The notes under the pieces are model-generated. The model saw only the letters and a program-made list of their open reading frames with translations, searched no databases and was not told where the DNA came from. Below are positions 1 to 8,183 of a stretch of DNA of 32,984 bases, piece after piece. Origin of the DNA: Bacteroidetes bacterium HGW-Bacteroidetes-1 (lineage in GTDB: Bacteria; Bacteroidota; Bacteroidia; Bacteroidales; F082); assembly GCA_002842755.1 (NCBI GenBank), contig PHDU01000038.1, forward strand, positions 1 through 32,984. The letters are read 5' to 3'. The position numbers and the translations under genes were made by a program. Numbering within the stretch: position 1 is the stretch's first letter; every line of letters begins with the position of its first letter.

Positions 1-139
1 GTGAGTTAGCTATTTTGTAACTGTACTTGACACCCGAAAAAAGACTGATTTGACCAGTTTTTAACTAAATGGGACTTGTTTGGCTGCAAAATGGGTTAAT
101 TGGCAGGTATTTCAGCCTTAAAAGCTGGAAAAAAAGTGT

Positions 140-166
140 TGGTTTCCCTTCATTTTATATCTTTGC
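140..166 (+). promoter_or_regulatory. Bacteroidota-type promoter of purL
   Basis: A TATCTTTG box at 159-166 matches the Bacteroidota -7 consensus TAnnTTTG. A TTG at 140-142 can serve as the -33 element, although the 16-base spacing is a little short. Transcription would begin near 173, giving a leader of about 30 bases before the purL ATG at 206. The rest of 1-205 holds no gene that I can see. Confidence 0.55.
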
Positions 167-205
167 GGCATCATTTTTTTAGGCCTACCAATAAAATACT
201 GCAGT

Positions 206-3200
206 ATGATACTTTTTTTCAAGCCTTCAGAAGGTGTGGTAATTGCACTGGAAACATCACAAAAGCTTAAAGCTGAAGACATCGATAAACTGCTTTGGCT
301 GTTTGGTCAGGCCCAATTGATTGCCGAAAAATCAGTAAAAGGTTATTTTGTTGGACCTAAAAAGGAGATGATTACACCCTGGAGTACCAATGCTGTCGAA
401 ATTGCACAGAATATGGGTCTTATTGGTGTTGTTCGTATTGAAATATTTAAGCAAACAGCAAATCAAAATGCGATTTTTGACCGGATGCTCCAGACAATGT
501 ATCATCATTTGGATCAACATCTTTTTGAGATCACCAGGCAGCCAGAGCCTATCATGCATATTGAAAATCTGTCTGTTTATAACGCCGAGCAAGGATTGGC
601 TCTAAGCGAGGATGAAGTTGTTTATCTGGTGCAAGTTAGCAAAACAATAGGAAGAAATCTTACAGACAGCGAAGTGTATGGTTTTGCTCAGGTTAATTCA
701 GAACATTGCCGCCATAAAATTTTCAACGGAGCTTTTATTATTGATGGTAAAACAATGCCCGATTCTCTTTTTGGGCTCATAAGGAAAACCTCCTCAGAAA
801 ATCCAAACAGATTGATTTCTGCCTATACCGATAATGTTGCTTTTATTCAAGGACCTTTTGCAGAACAATTTGCGCCGATCTCTCAGGACAAACCCGATTA
901 CTTTCGTATTACCGATGTAGAAACAGTCATTTCCCTCAAAGCGGAGACCCATAATTTTCCAACAACTGTTGAACCCTTTAATGGGGCTGCAACAGGAAGT
1001 GGGGGAGAGATTAGAGACCGAATGGCAGGAGGAAAAGGTAGTATTCCACTTATTGGAACCGCAGTATATATGACATCTTACCCGCGTACAGAAGATAACC
1101 GATCGTGGGAACAAAATTGTGAGACCCGTGAATGGCTGTATCAATCACCTGAAGATATACTTATCAAAGCTTCCAATGGGGCATCAGATTTTGGAAATAA
1201 ATTTGGGCAGCCCCTGATCAATGGAAGCGTGCTCACTTTTGAGCATCATGAAGGGGCAAGTTATGGTTATGACAAAGTTATCATGCTTGCTGGTGGCGTG
1301 GGTACAGCCAATAAACGCGACAGCCTCAAAGAAAAACCTGAGATTGAAGATAAGGTGATCGTTCTGGGAGGTGATAATTACCGTATTGGAATGGGAGGTG
1401 GTGCTGTTTCCAGCGTTGATACAGGGCAATTTAGCAATGCTATTGAACTTAATGCTGTACAGAGAGCCAATCCTGAAATGCAGAAAAGGGTTTCAAATGT
1501 TGTGAGGGCAATGACAGAAGCAGATATTAATCCCATTCGCTCGATTCATGATCATGGTGCAGGAGGCCACCTCAACAGTCTATCCGAATTGGTTGAAGAA
1601 ACGGGAGGTGTGATTCATATTGATAAGTTGCCTATTGGAGATCCCACACTTTCTGACATGGAAATTATTGGAAATGAATCGCAGGAACGTATGGGACTGG
1701 TGATTCATCCGAAATATCTTGACATGCTCAGAAAAATAGCTGAGCGTGAGCGCGCTCCTCTTTTTGAGGTTGGGTACACCACAGGTGATTTAATACTCCG
1801 TTTTAAAAAAAATGAGCATTCTTTTCCTGTAGATTTGAAACTAGAACATTTATTTGGGAAACCACCAAAGACCATCCTGAATGACAAATCAAAAAAGATA
1901 AAATTTGAAGATGTTGAAGTCAATACAGATCAATTGCACCATTATCTGCATGAAGTGCTCCAGATTGAGGCTGTAGCGTGTAAAGACTGGCTCACAAACA
2001 AAGTTGACCGATCAGTTACCGGACGTGTTGCCTTGCAACAAACAATAGGACAAATTCAGTTACCACTCAACAATCTGGGAATAGTGACGATCGACTATCA
2101 GGGAAAAAAAGGCATTGCAACTGCATTGGGCCATGCACCTGTCGCCGGATTAATTGATCCACGCAAGGGTTCCCGTCTTGCTGTTACTGAAGCACTTACA
2201 AACATCATTTGGGCCCCGCTTCAGGATGGTATAAAAGGAGTTTCGCTGAGTGCCAATTGGATGTGGCCCGCACGAAATGAGGGCGAAAATAATCGCCTTT
2301 ACAAAGCTGTTAAGGCATTGAGTGATTTCTGCATTGAGCTTGGGATTAATGTCCCAACCGGGAAAGATTCTCTTTCAATGACCCAAAAGTATCCTGATGG
2401 ATCAAAAGTCCTTGCTCCGGGAACAGTCATTGTTTCTGCAGTGGCTGAAGTTAGCAATATCAGGAAAGCGGTAATGCCTCTCTTAAAAAATGACCTTAAT
2501 ACAGAATTATTATATATTGATCTTTCAGGTGATGATTTCCATTTGGGTGGAAGCAGCCTTGCTCAAGTACAAAATAAATTAGGAGTAAATGCACCGGATG
2601 TTACCAATGCTGAATATTTATCCAAAACATTTAATACAGTACAAAGCCTTATAATAGAGGGTCTTATACTTGCCGGGCATGATGTTTCTTCCGGAGGGTT
2701 ATTGACAACTTTACTTGAGATGAATTTTGCCAATTGTGATTATGGCATGAAAATTTATTTAGATGCATGGCAAAGTACATCAGTTGTGAATGTATTATTC
2801 AGTGAAAAACCTGCAATAGTAATTCAGGTCTCAACAAATAATGATGCAAAGAAGATGCTTTCTGATGCTGGCGTGCATTTTGAAATTATTGGAAAGCCGG
2901 TAGCGGAGCGTTTCGTAACTGTATTTCATGCAGATGAAAAGTATATTTTTGATATTAACAACCTTCGTGATACCTGGTTTTTATCATCATACCTTCTTGA
3001 CAGAAAACAAAGCGGTGATATACATGCACGGCTTCGTTTCAAAAATTATAAAAAACAAGACCTTGTCTATAGTTTTAATAAGACTTTTTCAGGAAAGGCT
3101 TCGCAATATGGCATCGATTTAAAGCGTCGCGAATGTACGGGTGTAAAAGCAGCCATCATCCGCGAAAAGGGTGTCAACGGCGATCGTGAAATGGCCTATG

Positions 3201-3895
3201 CACTCTATTTAGCTGGTTTTGATGTGAAAGATGTCCACATGACTGACCTCATAAGTGGCAGAGAAGATCTTGCTGATATTCAAATGATTGTGTTTGTTGG
3301 CGGCTTCTCAAATTCGGATGTGCTGGGCTCTGCAAAAGGTTGGGCAGGAGCGTTCTTGTACAATGAAAAAGCGAAGTCTGCATTGGATAATTTTTATGTA
3401 CGTGAAGATACCCTTAGTTTGGGCGTTTGTAATGGTTGTCAACTGATGGTTGAATTAAACCTCATCTATCCTGACCATCCTGAGAATATAAAAATGATGC
3501 ACAATGAATCAGGTAAATTTGAATCGGCTTTCCTGAATGTGGATATTCCTTCAAATAGTAGTGTGATGTTAGGCAGCTTATCCGGTAAACGTCTTGGGGT
3601 TTGGGTGGCACACGGTGAAGGAAAGTTTAGTTTTCCCTGCTATAAAGACAACTACAATATTGTTATGTTGTATGGACAGGAAGAGTATCCGGGTAACCCG
3701 AATGGCAGCGACTGGTCATCAGCTGCTATTTGTTCCAACAATGGACGCCATTTGGCTATGATGCCTCATCTTGAACGTTCCTTTTTGCCCTGGCAATGGG
3801 CATATTACCCCGAAGGCAGGGCTGACGATGAAGTGACTCCATGGATGGAGGCTTTTGTAAATGCCAGAAACTGGATTATTAAAAAGAGTGTTTAA
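206..3895 (+). CDS. purL: Phosphoribosylformylglycinamidine synthase (FGAM synthetase), large single-chain type
   Basis: PurL converts FGAR, glutamine and ATP to FGAM in the fourth step of de novo purine synthesis, in the cytoplasm. The 1229-residue length fits the large one-chain type, in which synthetase and glutaminase are fused. The central synthetase part carries the AETHNFPT motif and a glycine-rich AATGSGGEIRDR stretch (about residues 250-275), and a second AIRS-like half follows from about residue 590. The C-terminal class I glutamine amidotransferase domain has its nucleophile Cys1075 in GVCNGCQ and the His1188/Glu1190 pair in PHLERSF, so the catalytic triad is intact. The start MILFFK is the usual one in this phylum. 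There is no Shine-Dalgarno site, but a -7 promoter box lies just upstream. It appears to be transcribed alone, and no other purine gene is in the window. Confidence 0.97.
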   Translation: MILFFKPSEGVVIALETSQKLKAEDIDKLLWLFGQAQLIAEKSVKGYFVGPKKEMITPWSTNAVEIAQNMGLIGVVRIEIFKQTANQNAIFDRMLQTMYHHLDQHLFEITRQPEPIMHIENLSVYNAEQGLALSEDEVVYLVQVSKTIGRNLTDSEVYGFAQVNSEHCRHKIFNGAFIIDGKTMPDSLFGLIRKTSSENPNRLISAYTDNVAFIQGPFAEQFAPISQDKPDYFRITDVETVISLKAETHNFPTTVEPFNGAATGSGGEIRDRMAGGKGSIPLIGTAVYMTSYPRTEDNRSWEQNCETREWLYQSPEDILIKASNGASDFGNKFGQPLINGSVLTFEHHEGASYGYDKVIMLAGGVGTANKRDSLKEKPEIEDKVIVLGGDNYRIGMGGGAVSSVDTGQFSNAIELNAVQRANPEMQKRVSNVVRAMTEADINPIRSIHDHGAGGHLNSLSELVEETGGVIHIDKLPIGDPTLSDMEIIGNESQERMGLVIHPKYLDMLRKIAERERAPLFEVGYTTGDLILRFKKNEHSFPVDLKLEHLFGKPPKTILNDKSKKIKFEDVEVNTDQLHHYLHEVLQIEAVACKDWLTNKVDRSVTGRVALQQTIGQIQLPLNNLGIVTIDYQGKKGIATALGHAPVAGLIDPRKGSRLAVTEALTNIIWAPLQDGIKGVSLSANWMWPARNEGENNRLYKAVKALSDFCIELGINVPTGKDSLSMTQKYPDGSKVLAPGTVIVSAVAEVSNIRKAVMPLLKNDLNTELLYIDLSGDDFHLGGSSLAQVQNKLGVNAPDVTNAEYLSKTFNTVQSLIIEGLILAGHDVSSGGLLTTLLEMNFANCDYGMKIYLDAWQSTSVVNVLFSEKPAIVIQVSTNNDAKKMLSDAGVHFEIIGKPVAERFVTVFHADEKYIFDINNLRDTWFLSSYLLDRKQSGDIHARLRFKNYKKQDLVYSFNKTFSGKASQYGIDLKRRECTGVKAAIIREKGVNGDREMAYALYLAGFDVKDVHMTDLISGREDLADIQMIVFVGGFSNSDVLGSAKGWAGAFLYNEKAKSALDNFYVREDTLSLGVCNGCQLMVELNLIYPDHPENIKMMHNESGKFESAFLNVDIPSNSSVMLGSLSGKRLGVWVAHGEGKFSFPCYKDNYNIVMLYGQEEYPGNPNGSDWSSAAICSNNGRHLAMMPHLERSFLPWQWAYYPEGRADDEVTPWMEAFVNARNWIIKKSV

Positions 3896-3999
3896 AGCGT
3901 TTGTTTTTTATGTTAGTACGCTGATAATAGGAATATTAGTTGTAAAAATATAAATGAATATCAATTATTTATTCATTATATACATAGTAAGGATCGAAT

Positions 4000-4830
4000 A
4001 TGGTATATCTCAAATGTCATGATTGTGGACACTTAAACGAAGTAAGATCAGAGTACATGACCTTTTGCTCTGCATGCAATAAAAAGCTTGTGAACAATTT
4101 TCCAAACTGGAAAGAAAAAAATCCTGAAAAATCATTTGATGACTTTAAGCAACTTGCATGCGTTTCGGAGCATGAGATGAATAAAATAGCAGTTAAACCC
4201 GGATCAACCACAAAAGGAATCAAATATTGGATTGGTTTTTCAGTGGCGTTTGCATTGTTTTATGTCATTGGACATTATGGAGGAGAGACGATTGTGCGGT
4301 TTTTAAAGTCTGAAAAGACATCAAAGCAAGTTTTACAGCAAGAATGGATTAAAGAAACTTATGGGGATTTTGGATTAACAGTTGAAACACCTTTCAAGAT
4401 GACAAAAACAGACCTCTTAATTCCAGATGATGTCAGACAGTTAATAGATAAGATGGATGTTTACAATTATACTTCAGCCAAAGGCTTCAAAGTAATTATA
4501 AATAGTATTAAGTACAATCCTGTCATTGGTGAAGGAAATTTGAAGGGAGCTGCTGATGGCGCAATCAATGAGATGAAGATACAAAGAGGAGTTACGGATT
4601 TAAAATATGTTGAAGAATCCGTTTCTATCAAGGCTATTCCAGGGTTTATTCAGCGAGGATCCTATAAAATGGATGATATCGGTATTGAGTTTATCAATAC
4701 TGGCTTTTCGGAAGGATTGATTTTCTGGCAGGTTTTGGTTGCTTTTCAGGCTAATGATGAAGTTGGTCGCATTGCTGCCGGTCGAGTAATTCAATCTATT
4801 GAAATTAATGAAAGTAATATTGTTCTCTAA
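4000..4830 (+). CDS. Zinc-ribbon membrane protein of unknown function
   Basis: I do not recognise a named family for this 276-residue protein. The N-terminus has two CxxC pairs (Cys6/Cys9 and Cys23/Cys26), which look like a small zinc ribbon of the kind found at the head of many membrane-anchored proteins. A charged linker follows, then one hydrophobic segment at about residues 74-91. The remaining 180 residues are soluble, mixed alpha/beta in character and without cysteine clusters. If the single segment spans the membrane, the ribbon would be cytoplasmic and the C-terminal part periplasmic. The ATG at 4000 is preceded by an AAGGA about 7 bases upstream, a reasonable ribosome site. It stands 104 bases after purL and 95 bases before the dehydrogenase. 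Function cannot be inferred from these neighbours. Confidence 0.8.
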   Translation: MVYLKCHDCGHLNEVRSEYMTFCSACNKKLVNNFPNWKEKNPEKSFDDFKQLACVSEHEMNKIAVKPGSTTKGIKYWIGFSVAFALFYVIGHYGGETIVRFLKSEKTSKQVLQQEWIKETYGDFGLTVETPFKMTKTDLLIPDDVRQLIDKMDVYNYTSAKGFKVIINSIKYNPVIGEGNLKGAADGAINEMKIQRGVTDLKYVEESVSIKAIPGFIQRGSYKMDDIGIEFINTGFSEGLIFWQVLVAFQANDEVGRIAAGRVIQSIEINESNIVL

Positions 4831-4925
4831 GATCTAAGCCTTTTGGCTCATTGCTCTTAGTTTTGCAAATCATTGATAAGATTGACAAATTTTTTATCTG
4901 AAGAACAAATTGAAAAAAAAGATTT

Positions 4926-5693
4926 ATGAAAAATAGACAACTCGCCATCATAACCGGAGCCAGTAGCGGCATAGGATTGGCATGTGCTGAAAAATTTGCT
5001 GAAGGAGGATGGGATCTTATTCTTATAGCCCGAAGAGCTGAAAAACTTAAGCTGATATCTACCAGATTAGAAAAAAGTTTCAATGTCAGAGTTCACGCAA
5101 TTGAATTGGATGTTACGCAAAGGGAGTCGGGTGATCTTCTGGCAAATTATGTCACAGATAATGGCTTGCAACCTCATCTTTTGCTTAACAATGCAGGCCT
5201 TGCAGTTGGTATTGATCCCATCCATGAAGGACGAACGGATGATTGGGGAAGAATGATTGATACAAATGTAAAAGGACTGCTTTATATTACCCGTGCTATT
5301 GCTCCCATTTTTGTTGAACAGAGCTTTGGGCATATAATTAACATTGGTTCAATTGCCGGAAAAGAAGCTTATCCAGGTGGTAATGTATATTGCGCAACAA
5401 AATTTGCGGTGGATGGTCTTACACGTGCCATACGAATGGATCTTGTGTCTCACGGTATCAGAGTGACTCAGGTTGCTCCCGGTGCTGTAGAAACTGAATT
5501 TTCTGTTGTTCGGTTCAAGGGTGATCATCAAAGAGCGGAAAAGGTGTACATTGGTTTTCAGCCACTTTCACCTCAGGATGTTGCAGATGCAGTTTGGTAT
5601 TGTGCCAATGTGCCCAAACACGTTAATATCAATGATATGGTTATTATGCCAACTGCTCAGGCTTCAGCAGGGCTAATTCATAAAAACCTATAA
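4926..5693 (+). CDS. Short-chain dehydrogenase/reductase, YdfG-like
   Basis: This is a classical SDR with a Rossmann fold and a probably NADP-linked alcohol/ketone oxidoreductase activity in the cytoplasm. The cofactor motif TGASSGIG lies at residues 10-17, NNAG at 88-91, and the catalytic Ser142, Tyr155 and Lys159 (YCATK) are all present. The 255-residue length is normal. ARR at residues 35-37, after the second beta strand, suggests a preference for NADP. The overall pattern resembles E. coli YdfG (3-hydroxy acid/serine dehydrogenase), but the substrate cannot be read from the sequence. A strong hairpin begins at its stop codon, so it probably ends a transcript. Confidence 0.93.
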   Translation: MKNRQLAIITGASSGIGLACAEKFAEGGWDLILIARRAEKLKLISTRLEKSFNVRVHAIELDVTQRESGDLLANYVTDNGLQPHLLLNNAGLAVGIDPIHEGRTDDWGRMIDTNVKGLLYITRAIAPIFVEQSFGHIINIGSIAGKEAYPGGNVYCATKFAVDGLTRAIRMDLVSHGIRVTQVAPGAVETEFSVVRFKGDHQRAEKVYIGFQPLSPQDVADAVWYCANVPKHVNINDMVIMPTAQASAGLIHKNL

Positions 5694-5721
5694 TATCATT
5701 TGCCTCAGCTAAATGATATTA
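5691..5721 (+). terminator. Hairpin terminator after the SDR gene, possibly bidirectional
   Basis: A perfect 11-bp stem (5691-5701 with 5711-5721) and a 9-base loop begin at the stop codon of the dehydrogenase. A short T run follows near 5730. Read on the minus strand the hairpin is followed by TAGGTTTTTA, so it may also stop transcription from holA, which ends at 5745. Confidence 0.7.
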
Positions 5722-5744
5722 GTGTTATCTTTTTAAGAAAAAAT

Positions 5745-6743
5745 TTAGTGCATAATTTTAAAGATCAACTCTTTATATAATTCGCTGTCGTCAACCGAAT
5801 TGCTGCCATATCCTTTGGCCTTTAAGTCGTATTCGCGTAAAACTGCAATAATATCGACAATTTTTGCAATGGAATAGTTCTTTGCAGCTTCCTGATAATC
5901 ACCAATAAAAAAAGGATTTACACCTAAAACACTGGCTACTGCATTTTTTGATTTGTCAGTAGCATAGTGATATTTCAACACTTTGAGATAAAAATTATAA
6001 ATAAGAATTACTGTCTTAAGAATGGGATTTTCTTTTTTGTTGGATCCAAAATAATTGACAATGCGATTGGCTTTTAGAATATCGCGGCTTCCCAATGCTT
6101 TTTGAAGTTCAAAAAAATTATAATCCTTAGAAATACCAACGTTTCTTTCAACTTCATCGTCTGTTATCCGGGATTTTGGCGGAAGCGAAATCATCAGTTT
6201 TTCAAGTTCATTGCGCACTTTATGCAAATCGGTGCCTAGAAAATCAGCCATTATTTGGCTGGCTTTCGGACTGATGGTATAGTTTTTTTGCTGAAGATAT
6301 TTATTGATCCAATCAGGAATATTGTTGTCGTAAAGTTTTTTTGACTCAAACAAAACTCCCTTTTTGTCAATCTGTTTAGCGAAACTTTTTCTGCCATCAA
6401 TTTTCTTGTATTTATAGTTGATGACAAGAATTGTACTTTTGGGCAAGTTTGCAAGGTAGGGTTCAAGTTTTTCAATGTCTTTTACATCCTGCGCTTCTTT
6501 TACTATAAGCAGTTGATAATTTCCCGACATAGGATAGGTGCGGGCCTGATTCGCAATAGTCAAAACATCGACATCACGGCCATACATAACCAATTGATTA
6601 AAAGCCCGATAATCCTCTTCGAGCACGTTCTCTTCAAGCATTTCTGTAATGGAGTCGATAAAATAGGCCTCTTCTCCCATCAGGAAATAGATGGGGTGAA
6701 ACACTTTATTGCGGATACTTGTAATAATTTGTTCGTAGGTCAC
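5745..6743 (-). CDS. holA: DNA polymerase III subunit delta
   Basis: HolA is the delta subunit of the clamp-loader complex, which opens the sliding beta clamp and places it on primed DNA. The 332-residue length and the N-terminal pattern PIYFLMGEEAYFID (about residues 17-30) are typical of Bacteroidota HolA. As expected for delta, there is no working Walker A. Later sections with FLGTDLHKVRNELEKL (about residues 188-203) fit the family's lid region. The first codon at 6743 is GTG, giving MTYEQII, which matches the usual N-terminus. It starts 9 bases after the stop of amn, so the two are probably one operon transcribed from upstream of amn. Confidence 0.93.
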   Translation of the reverse strand: MTYEQIITSIRNKVFHPIYFLMGEEAYFIDSITEMLEENVLEEDYRAFNQLVMYGRDVDVLTIANQARTYPMSGNYQLLIVKEAQDVKDIEKLEPYLANLPKSTILVINYKYKKIDGRKSFAKQIDKKGVLFESKKLYDNNIPDWINKYLQQKNYTISPKASQIMADFLGTDLHKVRNELEKLMISLPPKSRITDDEVERNVGISKDYNFFELQKALGSRDILKANRIVNYFGSNKKENPILKTVILIYNFYLKVLKYHYATDKSKNAVASVLGVNPFFIGDYQEAAKNYSIAKIVDIIAVLREYDLKAKGYGSNSVDDSELYKELIFKIMH

Positions 6744-6752
6744 AGTGGGTAA

Positions 6753-7523
6753 TTAAAAACGAAGATGTTTAACTGTAAGACCATCATTAATAAGCTGGTG
6801 CAGAGAATCAATACCAATTTTTAAATGGTCATTCACATATTTCTGATTGACGCGCCTATCGCTTTCAGAAGTTTTTACCCCTTCCGGAATCATGGGTTGA
6901 TCTGAAACGAGTAACAAGGCCCCCGTTGGAATTTCATTTGCAAATCCCACAACGAAAATGGTTGCTGTTTCCATATCAACAGCCATACTTCTCGTTTTGA
7001 TGAGGTATTCCTTGAAATCATCATCGTGTTCCCAAACACGTCTGTTGGTTGTATAAATAGTTCCTGTCCAGTAATCTCGTCCATGATCTCTGATACTGCT
7101 GGAAATTGCTTTTTGCAGACTAAAAGCCGGAAGTGCAGGTACTTCTATTGGAAGATAATCGTTCGAAGTTCCTTCTCCTCTGATGGCAGCAATAGGTAAA
7201 ATGAAATCACCTACTTTGTTCTTTTTTTTAAGTCCTCCACATTTTCCTAAAAATAAAACTGCCTTTGGGTGAACAGCTCCTAAAAGATCCATAATGGTAG
7301 CCGCATTGGCGCTGCCCATACTGAAATTTATGATAGTAATGTTATCCGATGTTGCACAAGGCATTGGGTGATCCAGTCCGAGTATCGGAACGTTGTGCCA
7401 TTCAGCAAAAAGTTCAAGATAATGGTTGAAGTTTGTAAGTAAAATGTACTCGCCAAAAGAGTCAAGGGTTTGGCCTGTATAACGCGGCAGCCAGTTTTCA
7501 ATTATTTCCTGTTTTGTTTTCAT
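6753..7523 (-). CDS. amn: AMP nucleosidase, short Bacteroidota type
   Basis: The product should cleave AMP to adenine and ribose 5-phosphate, a purine salvage and nucleotide-balance role. The protein has the phosphorylase/nucleosidase fold, shown by INFSMGSANAATIMDLL and by the active-site segment AVDMETATIFVVG near residues 187-199. At about 256 residues it is much shorter than E. coli Amn and resembles the compact form annotated as AMP nucleosidase in this phylum. I start it at the ATG at 7523 (MKTKQEIIENW). The frame could be opened further upstream at a TTG at 7544, but those seven residues look non-coding. The gene runs into holA with a 9-base gap. Confidence 0.87.
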   Translation of the reverse strand: MKTKQEIIENWLPRYTGQTLDSFGEYILLTNFNHYLELFAEWHNVPILGLDHPMPCATSDNITIINFSMGSANAATIMDLLGAVHPKAVLFLGKCGGLKKKNKVGDFILPIAAIRGEGTSNDYLPIEVPALPAFSLQKAISSSIRDHGRDYWTGTIYTTNRRVWEHDDDFKEYLIKTRSMAVDMETATIFVVGFANEIPTGALLLVSDQPMIPEGVKTSESDRRVNQKYVNDHLKIGIDSLHQLINDGLTVKHLRF

Positions 7524-7671
7524 TTTGTCTCTTAATCTGGGCAACTGTTTTTAAGCCTGAATATCCAATCAACATACTTTGATTTTACTCATTCTAACAT
7601 GTCCATCCAAATGAATAAAACAAATTATGTATCATATTTTCAGGTAAATTGCATATGGGTTAAATGAACAA

Positions 7672-7679
7672 CAAATGTA
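7672..7679 (-). promoter_or_regulatory. Possible -7 box for the amn-holA operon
   Basis: On the minus strand this reads TACATTTG, a perfect match to TAnnTTTG. I see no clear TTG at the -33 distance, and the leader to the amn ATG would be about 140 bases, so the assignment is tentative. Confidence 0.3.
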
Positions 7680-7739
7680 CAACTATTTCTTTTTTAACTA
7701 ATTTTACCCTTTTAATGCTTGCAAAGTAAATAATTTATC

Positions 7740-8183
7740 ATGCAGTGGTTTAAAACACGGGAGCTTAAGGGGAAGCAAGAAGTGTTTGACCCCTTAAGAA
7801 AAAAATATGTTTCTCTTACTCCAGAGGAAGAAGTCAGACAATTGACATTGCACCATCTGATAGAAGAACTTAATTATCCGGCTGGGCTCATAGCGGTTGA
7901 ATATTCACTTCGTCTTCACGAACTAGTTAAAAGATGCGATATTGTTGTTTTCTCACCGGAAACAAAACCCGTTATGATTGTTGAGTGCAAGTCAAGGCAC
8001 ATTACGATTAATCAGGCAGTTCTCGATCAGGCAACACGTTACAATATTAGCCTTCAGGTGAAGTATTTGCTTCTTACAAACGGATTGAAACAGTATATAA
8101 TTCTTATGTCAGATGAGAGCTACCCCTATTCTTTTCTTGATAGCATCCCAGATTATCAAACCTTACTCAATGAAAAAAACTAA
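7740..8183 (+). CDS. Stand-alone HsdR N-terminal-like PD-(D/E)XK domain protein
   Basis: This 147-residue protein matches the fold found at the N-terminus of type I restriction HsdR subunits, but it has no helicase part and no hsdM or hsdS nearby. The nuclease core looks intact: Glu54, Asp67 in RCDIVVF, the Glu82-x-Lys84 pair in VECK, and a Q-x3-Y motif (Gln97, Tyr101) afterwards. I recall similar short proteins encoded next to holA across the phylum, which argues for a housekeeping DNA role and not for restriction. The ATG at 7740 is the first possible start. The last 14 bases overlap the preferred start of the downstream kinase gene, suggesting coupled translation. The exact substrate is unknown. 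Confidence 0.8.
   Translation: MQWFKTRELKGKQEVFDPLRKKYVSLTPEEEVRQLTLHHLIEELNYPAGLIAVEYSLRLHELVKRCDIVVFSPETKPVMIVECKSRHITINQAVLDQATRYNISLQVKYLLLTNGLKQYIILMSDESYPYSFLDSIPDYQTLLNEKN

Noticed and set aside
3953-3977. Inverted repeat after purL as a terminator
   Set aside because: The stem (AATGAATA with TATTCATT) is AT-only apart from one G-C pair and lacks a following T run, so it is weak.
7740-8183. A type I restriction system
   Set aside because: There is only the N-terminal nuclease-like domain, with no helicase, methylase or specificity gene nearby; the position beside amn-holA suggests a housekeeping role.
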